Source: Plantago major (Eukaryota > Streptophyta > Magnoliopsida > Lamiales > Plantaginaceae). Taken from it: 64,000 nucleotides of DNA. The first letter of the stretch is position 1, and each line of letters begins with the position of its first letter. Both the position numbers and the translations under genes were made by a program. Positions 24,781 to 35,640 of this stretch are shown here, one piece after another. Location: the NCBI GenBank assembly GCA_026545765.1, contig CM048840.1, positions 16,434,765 through 16,498,764 of the forward strand, in the 5' to 3' direction. Below the pieces are notes generated by a model. It was not told where the DNA came from and did no database searches. It saw only the letters and a list, made by a program, of their open reading frames with translations.

Positions 24781-26020
24781 AGAGTCAACTTTATTTACAA
24801 GGTAACTCTTTTACCGCAGAATTCAATAGCCAAGCAATACTACACTTGATCCAAACGCTAAAGACACTAACCAACAAATATAATCATAAACACGACTGTC
24901 CTGTCCTTTGTAACCCCCTGATCTCTTGAAGCCAATAGCCAGTATTAGTACTGTATGAAGCCTAGTAATTTCCTCTATCCTGAAGCACCAAAATCCAAGC
25001 TAAGAGGGGAAAAATGCCACTGCACACAGTTGCACAAAACTGTCTTTCCAAAATGATTATCGAGAAAACCGCAAAAATGCATACAGTTCCACAAAACTAC
25101 TACACTTCCCAAACACAGACGTTGACAAAACTGTAAGCACCAGTAGCTGAGCCAAGAGTCTCTTTCTCTTAACTCGTGCAGTCGTGCTGATCACTTGATG
25201 CCAAACCACAACCAAATAATCACTGTTGCTAGCACCCGTACCAAACGATTAAGACTTCATAAAGGAAAGCCCACGAATCCTCTCTGACCTAAAACAAACA
25301 AAATCCAAGCTAATTAGGAAATGAAACACAATGCACACACTAAAGGCACATTCTTTTCACAATCACGGTCGAAAAAACCTATACCCAGATTAAGAAAGAC
25401 TTCAAATCACAAATCCCAGTAAAACACCTTCGCAGATAATTAGCCAACCAAACAAATAAAAGAATGATCTTTACCCTCTAAAAGCCCTATCTCCAATTCA
25501 TTTATATTTACGGCTAACCTATTCTCAACCTTTGAATGTAACAGAACTTGACAGAATAATTGTCACGTATCAAGAAGAAATTAATTAAAACTCAATCTTT
25601 TGCGCCATCCGTAATGGTATAATTCAGGTAAGTAAAATAAAGAAGTTATGTAAGAAACCGAAGGCAAAACCTGAAATGCTTCTCTCTCTGTGAAGTTGGT
25701 GATGAGACTGTCTGAAGAGCAAAATCACAGAGATGAAAAAGTGAATTTATTCTTGATGCCTGTCAATGGTGACAGAGAAGGTCTTTCAATGGTGCTTTTT
25801 GTTAATATTGCAGAGATGAATCATGAATGTAATGAAAATCAGGAAATCAAATTAGCATGCACCAGATTCGGCCCAAGTCCAATTTAGAGATGAAGCCCAT
25901 ATGACATTGGAAAATTCCTTTTTAACGACGTTGGAACCTACGACATTAAAACCTTAGTTTACTTGGAGTAATTTATAATAAGAGTTCATAAGAAAAAAAT
26001 TGTGAAATGGTCTAACAGTT
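24781..26020. other. 5' flank of the ARABIDILLO gene
   Basis: This probably carries the untranslated leader and promoter of the minus-strand ARABIDILLO gene. Several CTGTC/CAAAACT phrases recur around 24890-25110. I cannot support another gene here. Confidence 0.4.
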
Positions 26021-26022
26021 AG

Positions 26023-26385
26023 TAGGGTGCAATTTAGGCGCAATAATGAAAAGATTGATTGCGCCTAATATTTGAAGTGAGCAATGTTGCGGTTTTTCCT
26101 ATAATCGTCGTAACGTGTTTCTCATAGTTACACATGCACAATTTCTTTTTTCAAAATTGACACATCTACAATAGAGTACAAAATTGATTGTTATACTCTT
26201 TTTGGAAGTTAACTTAACAAGTGTCTCGTTTTCTCTATTCGGAATCATGTTATAGTTGTCACATGGTACTTTAAATTTCATACATTTATCATTTTCTTAT
26301 GTGTTGTGTTGTATAAAGTATACAAATACACTACAATTTGTATAACAACTTAGAGGGAACCCCGTCCGTACCCACTTCACATCTT
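26023..26385. repeat. Direct repeat, copy 1
   Basis: The segment starting GGTGCAATTTAGGCGCAATA, with GCGCCTAATATTTGAAGTGA soon after and ending near AGAGGGAACCCCGTCCGTAC, is repeated 0.9 kb downstream. There its second half lies beyond a 1.27-kb insertion (26926-26999 plus 28269-28460). The family is unknown. Confidence 0.7.
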
Positions 26386-26399
26386 CTACACTTTATGTG

Positions 26400-26765
26400 A
26401 TGTTTGGTAGTGGGTGTGGTATGGTGAAACACGATTTTCAAAACAAAATATCACCAATTTCGTTGTTCGGTAAGGAAAAATCGGAAAAAAAGTAAGTGGT
26501 GTGTTGCTGCCCTAAATTTATTGGATTTATTATGTGCTATGACGTGGCATCACCACACCATACCAATCTAAAATACTAGGTGGGGGTGGTATTATGAAAT
26601 GGGATTGGTATGGTGATATTTGACCCACTTGAATTGTCCCTTTTGCTCATAAAAGTAATAAAAAATTCAACTTATTTACCAAACTTGTCACTCACTATTT
26701 ACTTAATTGCCACTAAAAGGACATAAGCAACTTTTTACTTATTTCCTACCAAACACTCAAAATTC
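26400..26765. mobile_element. Possible MITE with TGTTTGGTAG ends
   Basis: TGTTTGGTAG at about 26403 and its complement CTACCAAACA at about 26747 face each other. Inside them GGTGTGGTATGG and CCACACCATACC also pair. The ends resemble hAT or PIF-type MITEs. No target duplication was confirmed. Confidence 0.4.
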
Positions 26766-26999
26766 TCACAACCCCAATCAAAATATCAATCTAAACCCAC
26801 AAAACCCCACAGAACATATATTGAGGGACTCTCGGTCATCACCAATTACATAAGTTGGTTATCAAACAACACATTATAAGAATAACAATTATAAGATGAA
26901 ATTATGCAAACACTTTCACAACTAGTATGGTGCAATTTAGGCGCAATAATTTAGAATATTGTGCCTAATATTTGAAGTGAGCAATGTTAGAGCTACGAA

Positions 27000-28268
27000 G
27001 CGCGCTTGGCGGTACAAGTTGCACATGTGGGAGATTTCCAAGAATAAATTATGGAAGATATGGGTAATCAATGTCCCACATTGCAATTGAATGATGAGCT
27101 TTGGAAAGTGTGTAGTAATTTAAACTATTACTTCTTGTCTCATATGGAAAGTATGAAGTAATAAATAAACTAATACACTTTGTCCCACATGGAAAAATAA
27201 AGTGTGGAAAGTTTAGTTTATTTATGGAACTCCATTAATGATGTGTAAACTAATCATTAAGTAGGTGCACTTGGTAGGGCCACACGCGCGCACCCGAGCT
27301 CATGCCACGGGTGCGTGGCGCTTTTGTTAGGCGCACTTAGCACTTTGCACGCTTGCATCGCTCATAGATCTCGGCCGTTAATTTTGTTTGCACGCTTGCA
27401 TCGCTCATAGATCTCGGCCGTTAATTTTGTTTAAAATTTATACGGTCATGATTTAATCTGGAGAATAATCCTGCAGTCAAGTATAACCCGGGAAAAGCCA
27501 ACAGCTTTTTAAATTTGAACCAACAGTCATTTAATCATGACCATTGGTTTGAAAAGGTGTGATCCAATGGATAGGATTTAATCCTGATCCATTGCATCTG
27601 TCCTTATCCAGATTTCTGGAAGAGTTGTGTCTCTTTAGACATGACTCTTGAAATCTATAAATAGGAAGGGTTGTTCCATATTGAAAAAACGACCAGAACC
27701 TTCGATCTCTCCCTCATGATACGGAAACAATATCTACAGTAATTGTTTATGTAGCATTTCTTTTACTGCTTATTCCAGTTCTTGAGTTTGATTCCGAAAG
27801 TACATTCCGTAGTCAAATATGCAGATTTTCTGGGCTTCCTTGTATCCTGGGAGCGAATCGCTGCAACCTTGTTGTACACTAATAGTGGGGGCGAATACGC
27901 TTTAAGGAAAGCGATTATATTGTGACTGCAGGAAGTCTAGAATTGTCATTTCTACATCCCTTAACACTAACAGCACAATCCATGAATTTCCAGCAGATAA
28001 TGGTAGAAGGTGATTGCATTAATGTGATAAAGAAGCTTCAGTGTCCTGGTCCTTTTCTTTCTATGGCAGGAGATATTTTGGAAGACATTAAAGAGTTATG
28101 TCCAGTTTTTCATTCTATTAGTTTTCATTTTATTCCCAGGTCTTGCAATGTTTTAGCTCATTTGCTTGCTAAGAATTGTTTAGTTGATAGTCAGGGAGGT
28201 TCAGAGCTACCATTTGTAATCCCGGATGGGGTCTAAGTTCTATCAATTGATGATTATTTCTCAAAAAA
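27000..28268 (+). mobile_element. Chimeric retro-insert: LTR-like 5' part joined to a LINE RNase H tail
   Basis: The insert is flanked by a 17-bp direct repeat (AATGTTAGAGCTRCGAA) at 26983-26999 and 28269-28285, identical except for one base. It ends in a short A-run, both hallmarks of LINE-type target-primed insertion. The 5' 0.9 kb looks like an LTR or promoter region: repeated TCCCACATGGAAA-type text and a TATAAATA box at 27656. The 3' part (27922-28236) encodes a plant LINE RNase H domain with IMVEGDCINVIKKLQ and SISFHFIPRSCNVLAHLLAKN-like text. The two parts meet near 27925-27960. It is 5' truncated and carries no other enzyme. Confidence 0.7.
27347..27432. repeat. 43-bp tandem duplication
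   Basis: Two adjacent identical 43-bp units (27347-27389 and 27390-27432), each beginning GCACGCTTGCATCGCTCATA, lie in the LTR-like part of the chimeric insert. Confidence 0.95.
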
Positions 28269-28460
28269 AATGTTAGAGCTGCGAACAAAGTAAATTAAAT
28301 TGGCATGTGGGCAATTGAGCACAAACTAATTGTTAGAACTTTTTTGAATCGTGTTTCCTTTATTCTACTAAATGGTATTGTGTTGCATGATGCTTTAAAT
28401 TCCATGGTAGTACACTACGTTAGATTTTAGAGGAAACCCCGCCCATGCCCACTCCGCCAA

Positions 28461-29093
28461 TTTAGAAATTAACTTTCAATTAATTCATCTCTTCTATCCA
28501 TATCAACGCAAGTGTTAGATGATTCAAATATCTCTATATTCCCTTGTAAATAAATAGTGTGTTTTTGCTAATTGCCAGACGCCAGGTCTAATTGGATATT
28601 CAAATTATTTACGTGTATATTGAAAAACGTGTAAATTTGAAAATTCTTTTTCATTTAAACTTGGTTTCCAGAAAAAATCATTTAAATTAGGAAATATTTA
28701 GTGAATATGGTCCTATCAAATATCTGAAAATTCAAAGTTTTGGTCCTAACATTGAACCTAAAGCCGAAAGCCTCAAACTCAAAGCTCGTTTTAATTACAT
28801 AGGCGGACTTGCACTTAAAGCCCCATCCCACTTGGCCCTATTGACATGCCCAAATGTGTGTTGTCATTAATCGTAAGTTGCTCTTTGGATTGAGATTCGA
28901 GAGTAAGATAATACTCTAGAGTAGGATTCATTTTTCTTACGCACGAGATCAAGAACTTTTGTTGTTCCCATCTTCTATCATCTCTAATATCTCCGCAATG
29001 TTTGTAGTGTTCCTGGTGTAGAAGAGATTGACAAGATTATAGATATCTAGAATAATGAATTATAACATGTACTAGTAGTTTGTAATGAACCGA
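28461..29093. other. No recognisable gene
   Basis: AT-rich sequence with no domain or clear repeat on either strand. Confidence 0.5.
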
Positions 29094-29785
29094 AATTGGG
29101 TAAATTGCATTTTTTTATCCTTTAACTCGAGGTACTTTTCGAACTCAGTCCTATCAAATGTCAAAGTTTGGTCCGTTAGACCGTATAGCAATATGTATTT
29201 ATACAAATTTGCCTAGTTGTACTTGGTAAGTCTGTGTTTGTTTCATTCTTCACTCCTTGTTAAACAAACAAACATAATTCCTTGAGTACTCCGCCAGATT
29301 TCTCGTCGGAAACCAATTCCCATTTTCTCTAAACTAACTGGAATTATGAAGTCTAGAGGTAACATAGTTTTATTTATGCTCTATGACATAGCATTATCAA
29401 TGCTCTAATTATTGCTATCTGCATTGAGTGTTTTATACAGATTACTAATATATGGCTCACATAGTTTAAATGCTCGTTAATTAACAAGAATCAGTTTTCA
29501 AGTTTTAAAAATAGAATTGGAAATTTTGACAATTAGGATTGTTGTTTATGGGATTGAACTTTTTTTAACTAAATAGAGTTGAGTTTGGATGGATACTTAC
29601 AAAATTTCCAAAAAAAAAACAAACACTAATAATCCACCTTAGCCGATCCAAGTGGCATTAGGCGCGCACCAAAAGACTCAGATTTTCAGCAATTTAGGAC
29701 ATAGTATAATGCAAGTATTGCATTCATATGGACCAAATATGCACAGGACCTCGAGTTAAGGACCAAAAATGCAATTTACCCAATT
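29094..29785. mobile_element. MITE-like element with about 35-bp inverted ends
   Basis: The left end AATTGGGTAAATTGCATTTT, continuing to CTTTAACTCGAGGT, matches the right end read inward (AATTGGGTAAATTGCATTTT to CCTTAACTCGAGGT) with few differences. The 692-bp body has no transposase. This GGGTAAATTGCATTTTTGGTCC-type terminus is common in plant genomes, but I cannot fix the superfamily because the flanking duplication is unclear. Confidence 0.75.
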
Positions 29786-30002
29786 GAAATGGAAAAAGGG
29801 AAAATTCATTATTTAAGGAGATTAAATCCAGTATCTATCTCTAGCTACATGTAGAATACAAGATTGCTAAGTTCAGTTCCAGCCCAATGGTAGGAAAATT
29901 ATTTTATCACATGTATCATTAATGTAATATCTCAAACAATCTCAAACTCAAAGACAAACCAAAATTTGTACACAATTGTGATAATGAAGTTACACTAACA
30001 TA

Positions 30003-30180
30003 TATTCTGGACCTGATGCTGCTCCAGGTTCCCAAGTACTATCCAAGCAAAGATTTTCGCTTAAATTGGTGCATTCGCGGCTGCAGCAGCAGCAGTCATG
30101 CAGGAGACGTAGTGCTCCAGCATTCTGGAGGAGGCTCACGTGATGCGCTGAGTGACGGCTACTTGGTACAGTAAACTACA
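30003..30180 (-). pseudogene. Decayed copy of the ARABIDILLO last exon
   Basis: On the minus strand this segment aligns over its full length with the last coding exon of the ARABIDILLO gene (17922-18101). It begins at the same TTTACTGT after a TAG acceptor and shares CACGTGAGCCTCCTCCAG, an Ala-coding GCTGC run, and GAGCAGCATCAGGTCCAGAA. The copy has indels and an in-frame TAA (AATTTAAGCG), so it is dead. No neighbouring exon copies are visible, which argues for duplication of a small fragment and not of the whole gene. Confidence 0.85.
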
Positions 30181-30847
30181 GGAGGAAAATTTTAAAAGAT
30201 AAATAGATGTTTTCCAATCATATTAAGTAATATACAAGTACAGCACAGAGATTAGACAAAGTATTTGATACCTAGCTATAACTAGTCCTTGTAGAAATAC
30301 TGCAATGATTCTTCATAAATATGTACAAGGGATGGTGGTTTCAGAGAAAACATATTGGTGGCATGAGATTGCACATACATGCATAACGTCGTAAAAATCA
30401 AACAATCTATCAGTAGACTTTGTTCTGTCATCAGCAAGAAATGAAAGACGAAACTGAACTTTATAAGAACAAGTATAGGAGTAATACAGATGGTTTCTTG
30501 GAGTTGAACATATTAAGTTGGGTCATCATCCCTTGTTATGGGGAGAGGGTTGTCCAACATATATGTTGTTTGCATGATCCTCTCACAATTGATGTGAGAT
30601 ATCACCCTCACGGGTAGGCCGCGGTTAGTCGGCTCTACACGTGGAATTATAATAGCCTTTTTGGGCAAGTTGGAATTATCATTGGCTAGGGCACCCACCA
30701 TGAACTTGGAACTGCTGTGATACCATATTAAGTTGGGCCATCATCCCCTTAAAAGGACTTGTTAAGGGGAGAGGGTTGTCCAACATATATGTTGTTTGCA
30801 TAATACTTTCACAAGTGAGATATTCTAATTAACAGAACAGAAACTAA
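30181..30847. other. Intergenic with a partial internal repeat
   Basis: AAGTTGGGTCATCATCCC at about 30513 and AAGTTGGGCCATCATCCC at about 30730, each followed by GGGGAGAGGGTTGTCCAACATATATGTT-like text (30539 and 30768), form a direct repeat of about 80 bp. No coding domain is seen. Confidence 0.6.
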
Positions 30848-33715
30848 TCAGAGTTTTCTTTCAACAGGAACAGCTCTCAATGGCACAAGCTTGCGAAGGG
30901 CAATTCCTGTTCTCTCCCTCATATCCATAGTCTCCGGAGATTCATTATCTGGGAGCTTCCACTCAAAAGATTGAAGTGAGGCTAACCATCTTTGTAAAAT
31001 TCCGGAATTTATTTCGGACCGCCTATTTGAATTTAATTTGAATACGAAAAATTATTATGACTGGAGTTGAGGCAAGAAATTTTACTAGTTATTATTTTAC
31101 GGATCAATAAATCGAGACGGAATACGGTGATTTAATTGTATTCGGATTGGAGTAGAGGCCCATTTTGTTAAGCCCTAAGTTTACTAAACCCAGCTAGTTC
31201 TTAATCCTTAACCTATTGATAAACGTAGGACTATCTTCTTCTCCACCTTATCAGCCACCATCCTCCTCCACCACGCCACCATCCGTCTACCCACCACCCA
31301 TATCGAGCCGCCTCTCCCTCACCAATCCGCATTGAATCGAGCCCGAATAAAAGAAACCGGAAACCCAGATCGAAAAAGGTCGAATGAATGAGCATGAAAC
31401 CGAAAATTTGGGGGTTTTGTCGCTGATGTTATTCGTTATGGACGGACTGATGTTATGGACTGGGTATTGCACCAAGATCGAGCGGTTTAAGAGGCTAATT
31501 GAGTCACGAAAACAGACACAGAAAAAGGGGATGTTGATTTCGAAATTAGGACAATTTCGAATGCGTTTTTCCTTGTTCTTGATCGATTTGGTTGGTGGAA
31601 TTCGATTCGTGATGCCTTGGCTTGGATTTGGACGAGTTAATTGAGTTTGTGGAGTTTTGTAAGTTTCAGGGACTTAATTGAGGTTTTTGGAAAGTATAAA
31701 CCCTTGCTTTTGGGAATTTGAAGGTGCCGGGATCTCTCGTGCAATTTGACAAGTTTTGCTTATTTCAGTTCTGCCCCAGACACGTAAAATACCTATTTTG
31801 CCCTGACTCGCACGTTATCTACAGAAGTTGCCATCATCCTAGAGGTCTCATGTTCGGACCCAACCGTGACCAGATTTAATTTTAAGCCCCTTTGTGCTCA
31901 GAAAATTATCGTTTTACCTCATGGATGTTGCAGAATTACAATTGTACCCTTCCACCATTTATTCTTAGCTCCAGAAATTACCGATCTGCCCTTTTTACCC
32001 GTCTTCCCAGTTTCGACCTTTAAACCTGAATAGTGGCTTTGTGGAATTAACAAGGGGTGTTTTGTGAGGATTTAAGGGTCAAGGTGACTTTGGAAAATTT
32101 GAGTTACATGTTGGAGCTTTGTGGTTGGCTATGTTAAGTTGGATTCGTATCGACCTTGAGGTAAGGGGAACTCTTGACACTTTTGTTTTATTTTATTGTT
32201 ATAATATATGTATATGTATTGTTTTAAAGTTTGACAAATAACTTATGGTTATTATATCATGTTATGAGATTTGATATAATAGTCTATTCGAAAAGGAATC
32301 AAGTATGTGTATCCCAAAATGTTTTATCTGTGTATGCGAATTGTGAAAGTGATTTGATAAAGCATGGATTATGTGTACGTTTATGCTCATCGATTGTGTG
32401 ACCCTTTCGGGGGAATGTCGTGCTTCGGAGTACTGCCAGTGTTATGTGTGTGACCCATTGTGTTAGGGGATATGTTATGTGAAAGCCGACCTGTGTGCCA
32501 CCACGATTTGTGTGGCCGTAGTATATATTTGATTCGAGCTAAATGTGACAGTGTATTGTGACATGTGTTCCATGCAAATGATTTTCGACTATGTTTGATA
32601 TAAAACGGAGTGTATATATATGTAAACTTTTTATATGTACTTGATCCGGGTAAAAGTGCCAGGAGCTCACCCTTACACCCTTTCAGATATTTAGTAAGTG
32701 ATTGGACGAAAATACTTTGGAGTTGAGACGGTAGTCAGATGATGGATATGTGAAAGCTGTTTAGTAGTTGCTGCAACTCTGAGATTTCTATAGGATAAGA
32801 TGATTTGTATTGTATAGGATGACTTTAGTATTGGAATCGTTATAATCGTTTGAGGATTTGTAATTGTTGCAATTAGTTTATGGATTTTAGATCTCTGTTG
32901 TACCATTCTGAGATATTATTATGTATTTGAGGATTAAATGAAGACTTCGTCTTGGCGTGAGCCCATCTCACGATAGACGGCCGGTCGCGCCAAAGTATTT
33001 TAGTTTTGGGCCGTGACAATCTTTTCACCCAACAACATGCCTATGCAAGATATTCTGCCTGATCCAAACGGAAGGAACTCATAGTGTTGGCCTTTCGGAT
33101 CAACATTCGCATTTATGAACCTCTCAGGTTTGAAAGAGAGCATCCTCCCATGATGTAGGATCTCTGTGTATTGCCCTAACATTCAGCAGTGTCATAGTGT
33201 TCTTGGGTATAAAATATCCCATGTATTCTGTATCTTGTTTCGTCTTTCTTGGAAGCAGTAAAGGGAGAGCAGGGTGTAATCGCATTGTTTCACGGACCAC
33301 TGCTTTAAATATGGTAGGTTATGTAGATTACTTTCTTCTACATTTCTAGAATTTTCAATTACCTGGTAAAGTTCATTTTCGAGCTTTGACAGTGACTTTG
33401 GATTGCGTAGAAGTTCAGCCATTGCCCAATTCATCGTGCTGGTAGTAGTCTCAGTTCCGCCGATAAACATTTCCTGCAACATTATCAGTCATATTTTCAC
33501 AAGGTCTACACAAAACCAATTATTACATAAAAAAAAAATCATCAAAAAGTAGTTAATTACCTTGGCTCCAAGTTTGTGTATGTTCTGGTGAGGCATCATA
33601 CCGACATCTAGGATGTTCCCGATAACCGGCCATCCGCGTGATCCTGGAGGGAGGGGTTTAAAAGATTTTTTCCAGGATGATATCCATAGAACAAGAGGCA
33701 AAGACAGAGAAATAC
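30848..33715 (-). pseudogene. CYP76-like cytochrome P450 pseudogene split by a solo LTR
   Basis: Minus-strand pieces in order are: an N-terminal region at about 33715-33560 (PLPPGSRGWPVIGNILDVG, the Pro-rich hinge), then 33482-33024 with the I-helix oxygen-binding motif GGTETTTSTMNWAMAELL, LPYLK, VVRETMRLHPALPLLLPRK, the FKPERF motif and the haem loop [15 protein letters not shown]-terminal piece follows at 30987-30848 (QSFEWKLPD, MDMRERTGIALRK). Plant P450s of this type (CYP76/CYP71 clan) oxidise terpenoids and phenolics on the ER. The copy is dead: no start codon in the N-terminal frame, helices A-H missing between 33560 and 33482, a one-base deletion after LPYLK near 33300, and a 2,026-bp solo LTR inserted after the haem loop. 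Confidence 0.9.
30993..33018. mobile_element. Solo LTR, 2,026 bp
   Basis: The element begins TGTAAAATTCCGG and ends GGGCCGTGACA (TG...CA). It is flanked by a perfect 5-bp duplication ATCTT at 30988-30992 and 33019-33023. It contains no gag-pol coding and lies inside a P450 pseudogene. The long LTR and the TGTAA...GTGACA termini suggest a Ty3/gypsy chromovirus-like family, but this is inference. Small open frames in it (for example 31384-31644) show no domain. Confidence 0.9.
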
Positions 33716-33730
33716 ATTGAGTTCATATGT

Positions 33731-34240
33731 AACTAGTGTCCTAAGGTTTAAAGGTTACAAAAAACCTCCTTGTAAACAAAGTTAGTTGTCGTTCAGTTGG
33801 TATTCCTTCGTCGTCCAAAATCAACACCTTCAAGCCTTTCTTGCTTGTGACTCTCGAGAAAGCAACATTTAGTTGACCGTACCCAACCTGTTAATTATGA
33901 TATGTGGCACCCCACCACATACACAAAACTATTATTATTCTATAAACATAATTTCAAATGATACGGTTATTTTCTTCCAACCCGGCGCCCACCCCCCCCC
34001 CCCCCCAAAGACATGTCATGTGATTGAGATCAATAAAGTAGAGAGAAGATCAGAAACAGTTTCCCACATAGAGAGTCAGACCCCCTACGCCCACGATCAG
34101 TCCCGTCATTGAGAGTCAGACCCCACCCCCCGGGAAAATATAGCAGGCTTATTACCAATGTATGGATCGGTTTCATGCCAGACAGGGCCTGAACATCGTT
34201 ATTTCAAATAGTGTTGGATAGAACCCGACCCGTTTAAAAG
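33731..34240 (-). mobile_element. Helitron 3' part with helicase C-terminus
   Basis: On the minus strand about 33885-33755 reads VGYGQLNVAFSRVTSKKGLK and then VLILDDEGIPTERQ. This is the conserved end of the PIF1-like helicase (motif VI region) of Helitron rolling-circle transposases. On the minus strand a CTAG followed by T lies at 33736-33733, a possible Helitron 3' terminus about 20 bp from the P450 relic, although no strong hairpin precedes it. Sequence from 33890 to 34240 (ATATGTGGCACCCCACCACA, CCCGTCATTGAGAGTCAGACC, GTTGGATAGAACC) resembles 54940-55460 beside the better Helitron end at 54606. Confidence 0.7.
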
Positions 34241-34332
34241 TAAAATAACAGAATAACATGTTAGAAGTTATCTGACGGGTTAGATTGCTCTACATTTCGA
34301 AATAATTTATTTTTACTTTGCACCTTTAATTA

Positions 34333-35640
34333 AGTTCCAACAAAAAGACCAATATAAGGCTTATTTTCCAATTTTCAGCTATTTATGGTGGAAATTTTGA
34401 TTTTATGTGATATGCAGTTTGAACTCAGTGTTCCTTCGCAAATATAAGTTATATGTACCTAAAGATGTTAAAAAGCCTGGTTCAAAGTTCCAATGTATGC
34501 ACATAAAAAATGATCAATATTAGGCTCATTTTTTCAATTTTCAGCTATTTATAGTGGAATATTAATTTTATGTGATATGTAACTTGAACTTGGTGTTTCA
34601 GTGCATGTATAAGTTTCAAATATGTACCTAAAGATGTTAAACAACCTGGTGCCGAGTTCCAATGTCTAAACATAAAAAAAAAAGACCAATATGAGACTTA
34701 TTTTCCAATTTTAAGCTATTTATGGTGGAAATTTGATTTTATGTGATATTTTACTTGAACTCAGTGTTTCTTTGCATGTATAAGTTTCAAATATGTACCT
34801 AAAGATGTTAAAAAGTCTGGTTCAAAGTTCCAATATCTACACACAAAAAATAATCAATATGAGACTTATTTTTTCAATTTTCAGCTATTTATTGTGGATC
34901 TTTTTTTTGTGTGATATGTTGCTTGAACTCAGTGTTTCTTTGCATGTATAAGTTTAAATATGTACCTAAAGAAGTCAAAAAGCCTGGTTCAAAGTTCCAA
35001 TGTATGCACATAAAAAATAAACAATATAAGACTTATTTTCTAATTTTCAGCTATTTATGGTGAAATTTTAATTTTATGTGATATGTTGTTTGAACTCCGT
35101 GTTTATATGCATATATAAGTTTCAAATATGTACCTAAATATGTTAAACAACCTGGTGCCAAGTTCCAATGCCTGAACATAAAAAAATAATGACCAATATT
35201 AGACTTATTTTTCAATTTTCAGCTATTTATGGTGAAATTTTAATTTTATGTGATATGTTGCTTGAACTCAGTGTTTCTTTGCATGTATAAGTTTCAAATA
35301 TGTACCTAAAGATGTTAAAAACCCTGGTGCCAAGTTCCAATGTATGCACATAAAAAAATGACCAATATGAGACTTATTTTCCAATTTTCTCCTATTTATG
35401 GTGGAATTTTGATTTTATGTGATATGTTGTTTGAACTCAGTGTTTCTTTGCATGTATAAGTTATATTTACCTAAATATGTTAAAAAGCGTGGTTCAAAGT
35501 TGCAATGTCTGCACATAATAAATGACTAATATGAGACTCATTTTTCCAATTTTCAGCTATTTATGGTGAAAATTTGATTTTATGTGATATGTTGCTTGAA
35601 CTTAGTGTATCTTGCATGCATAATCCTGACCCAATGCACT
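34333..35640. repeat. Satellite-like array, about 8 units of 153-172 bp
   Basis: Units begin AGTTCCAATGT or a variant at about 34333, 34486, 34655, 34826, 34992, 35161, 35333 and 35498. Each contains GACCAATATGAGACTTATTT-like text, CAATTTTCAGCTATTTATGG, TTTTATGTGATATGT and CATGTATAAGTTTCAAATAT. Identity between units is high but with indels. The length is near one nucleosome repeat. The array starts about 450 bp from the Helitron helicase relic and may belong to that element. Confidence 0.92.

Larger units (their letters stand above)
26926..28460. repeat. Direct repeat, copy 2, interrupted by an insertion
   Basis: The left arm 26926-26999 and right arm 28269-28460 match the repeat at 26023-26385 (GGTGCAATTTAGGCGCAATA in the left arm, AGAGGAAACCCCGCCCATGC in the right arm). 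Copy 1 therefore serves as an approximate empty site for the insert at 27000-28268. Confidence 0.65.

Noticed and set aside
31384-31644. Open frame inside the 2-kb solo LTR
   Set aside because: No domain, and its position within an LTR makes a gene unlikely.
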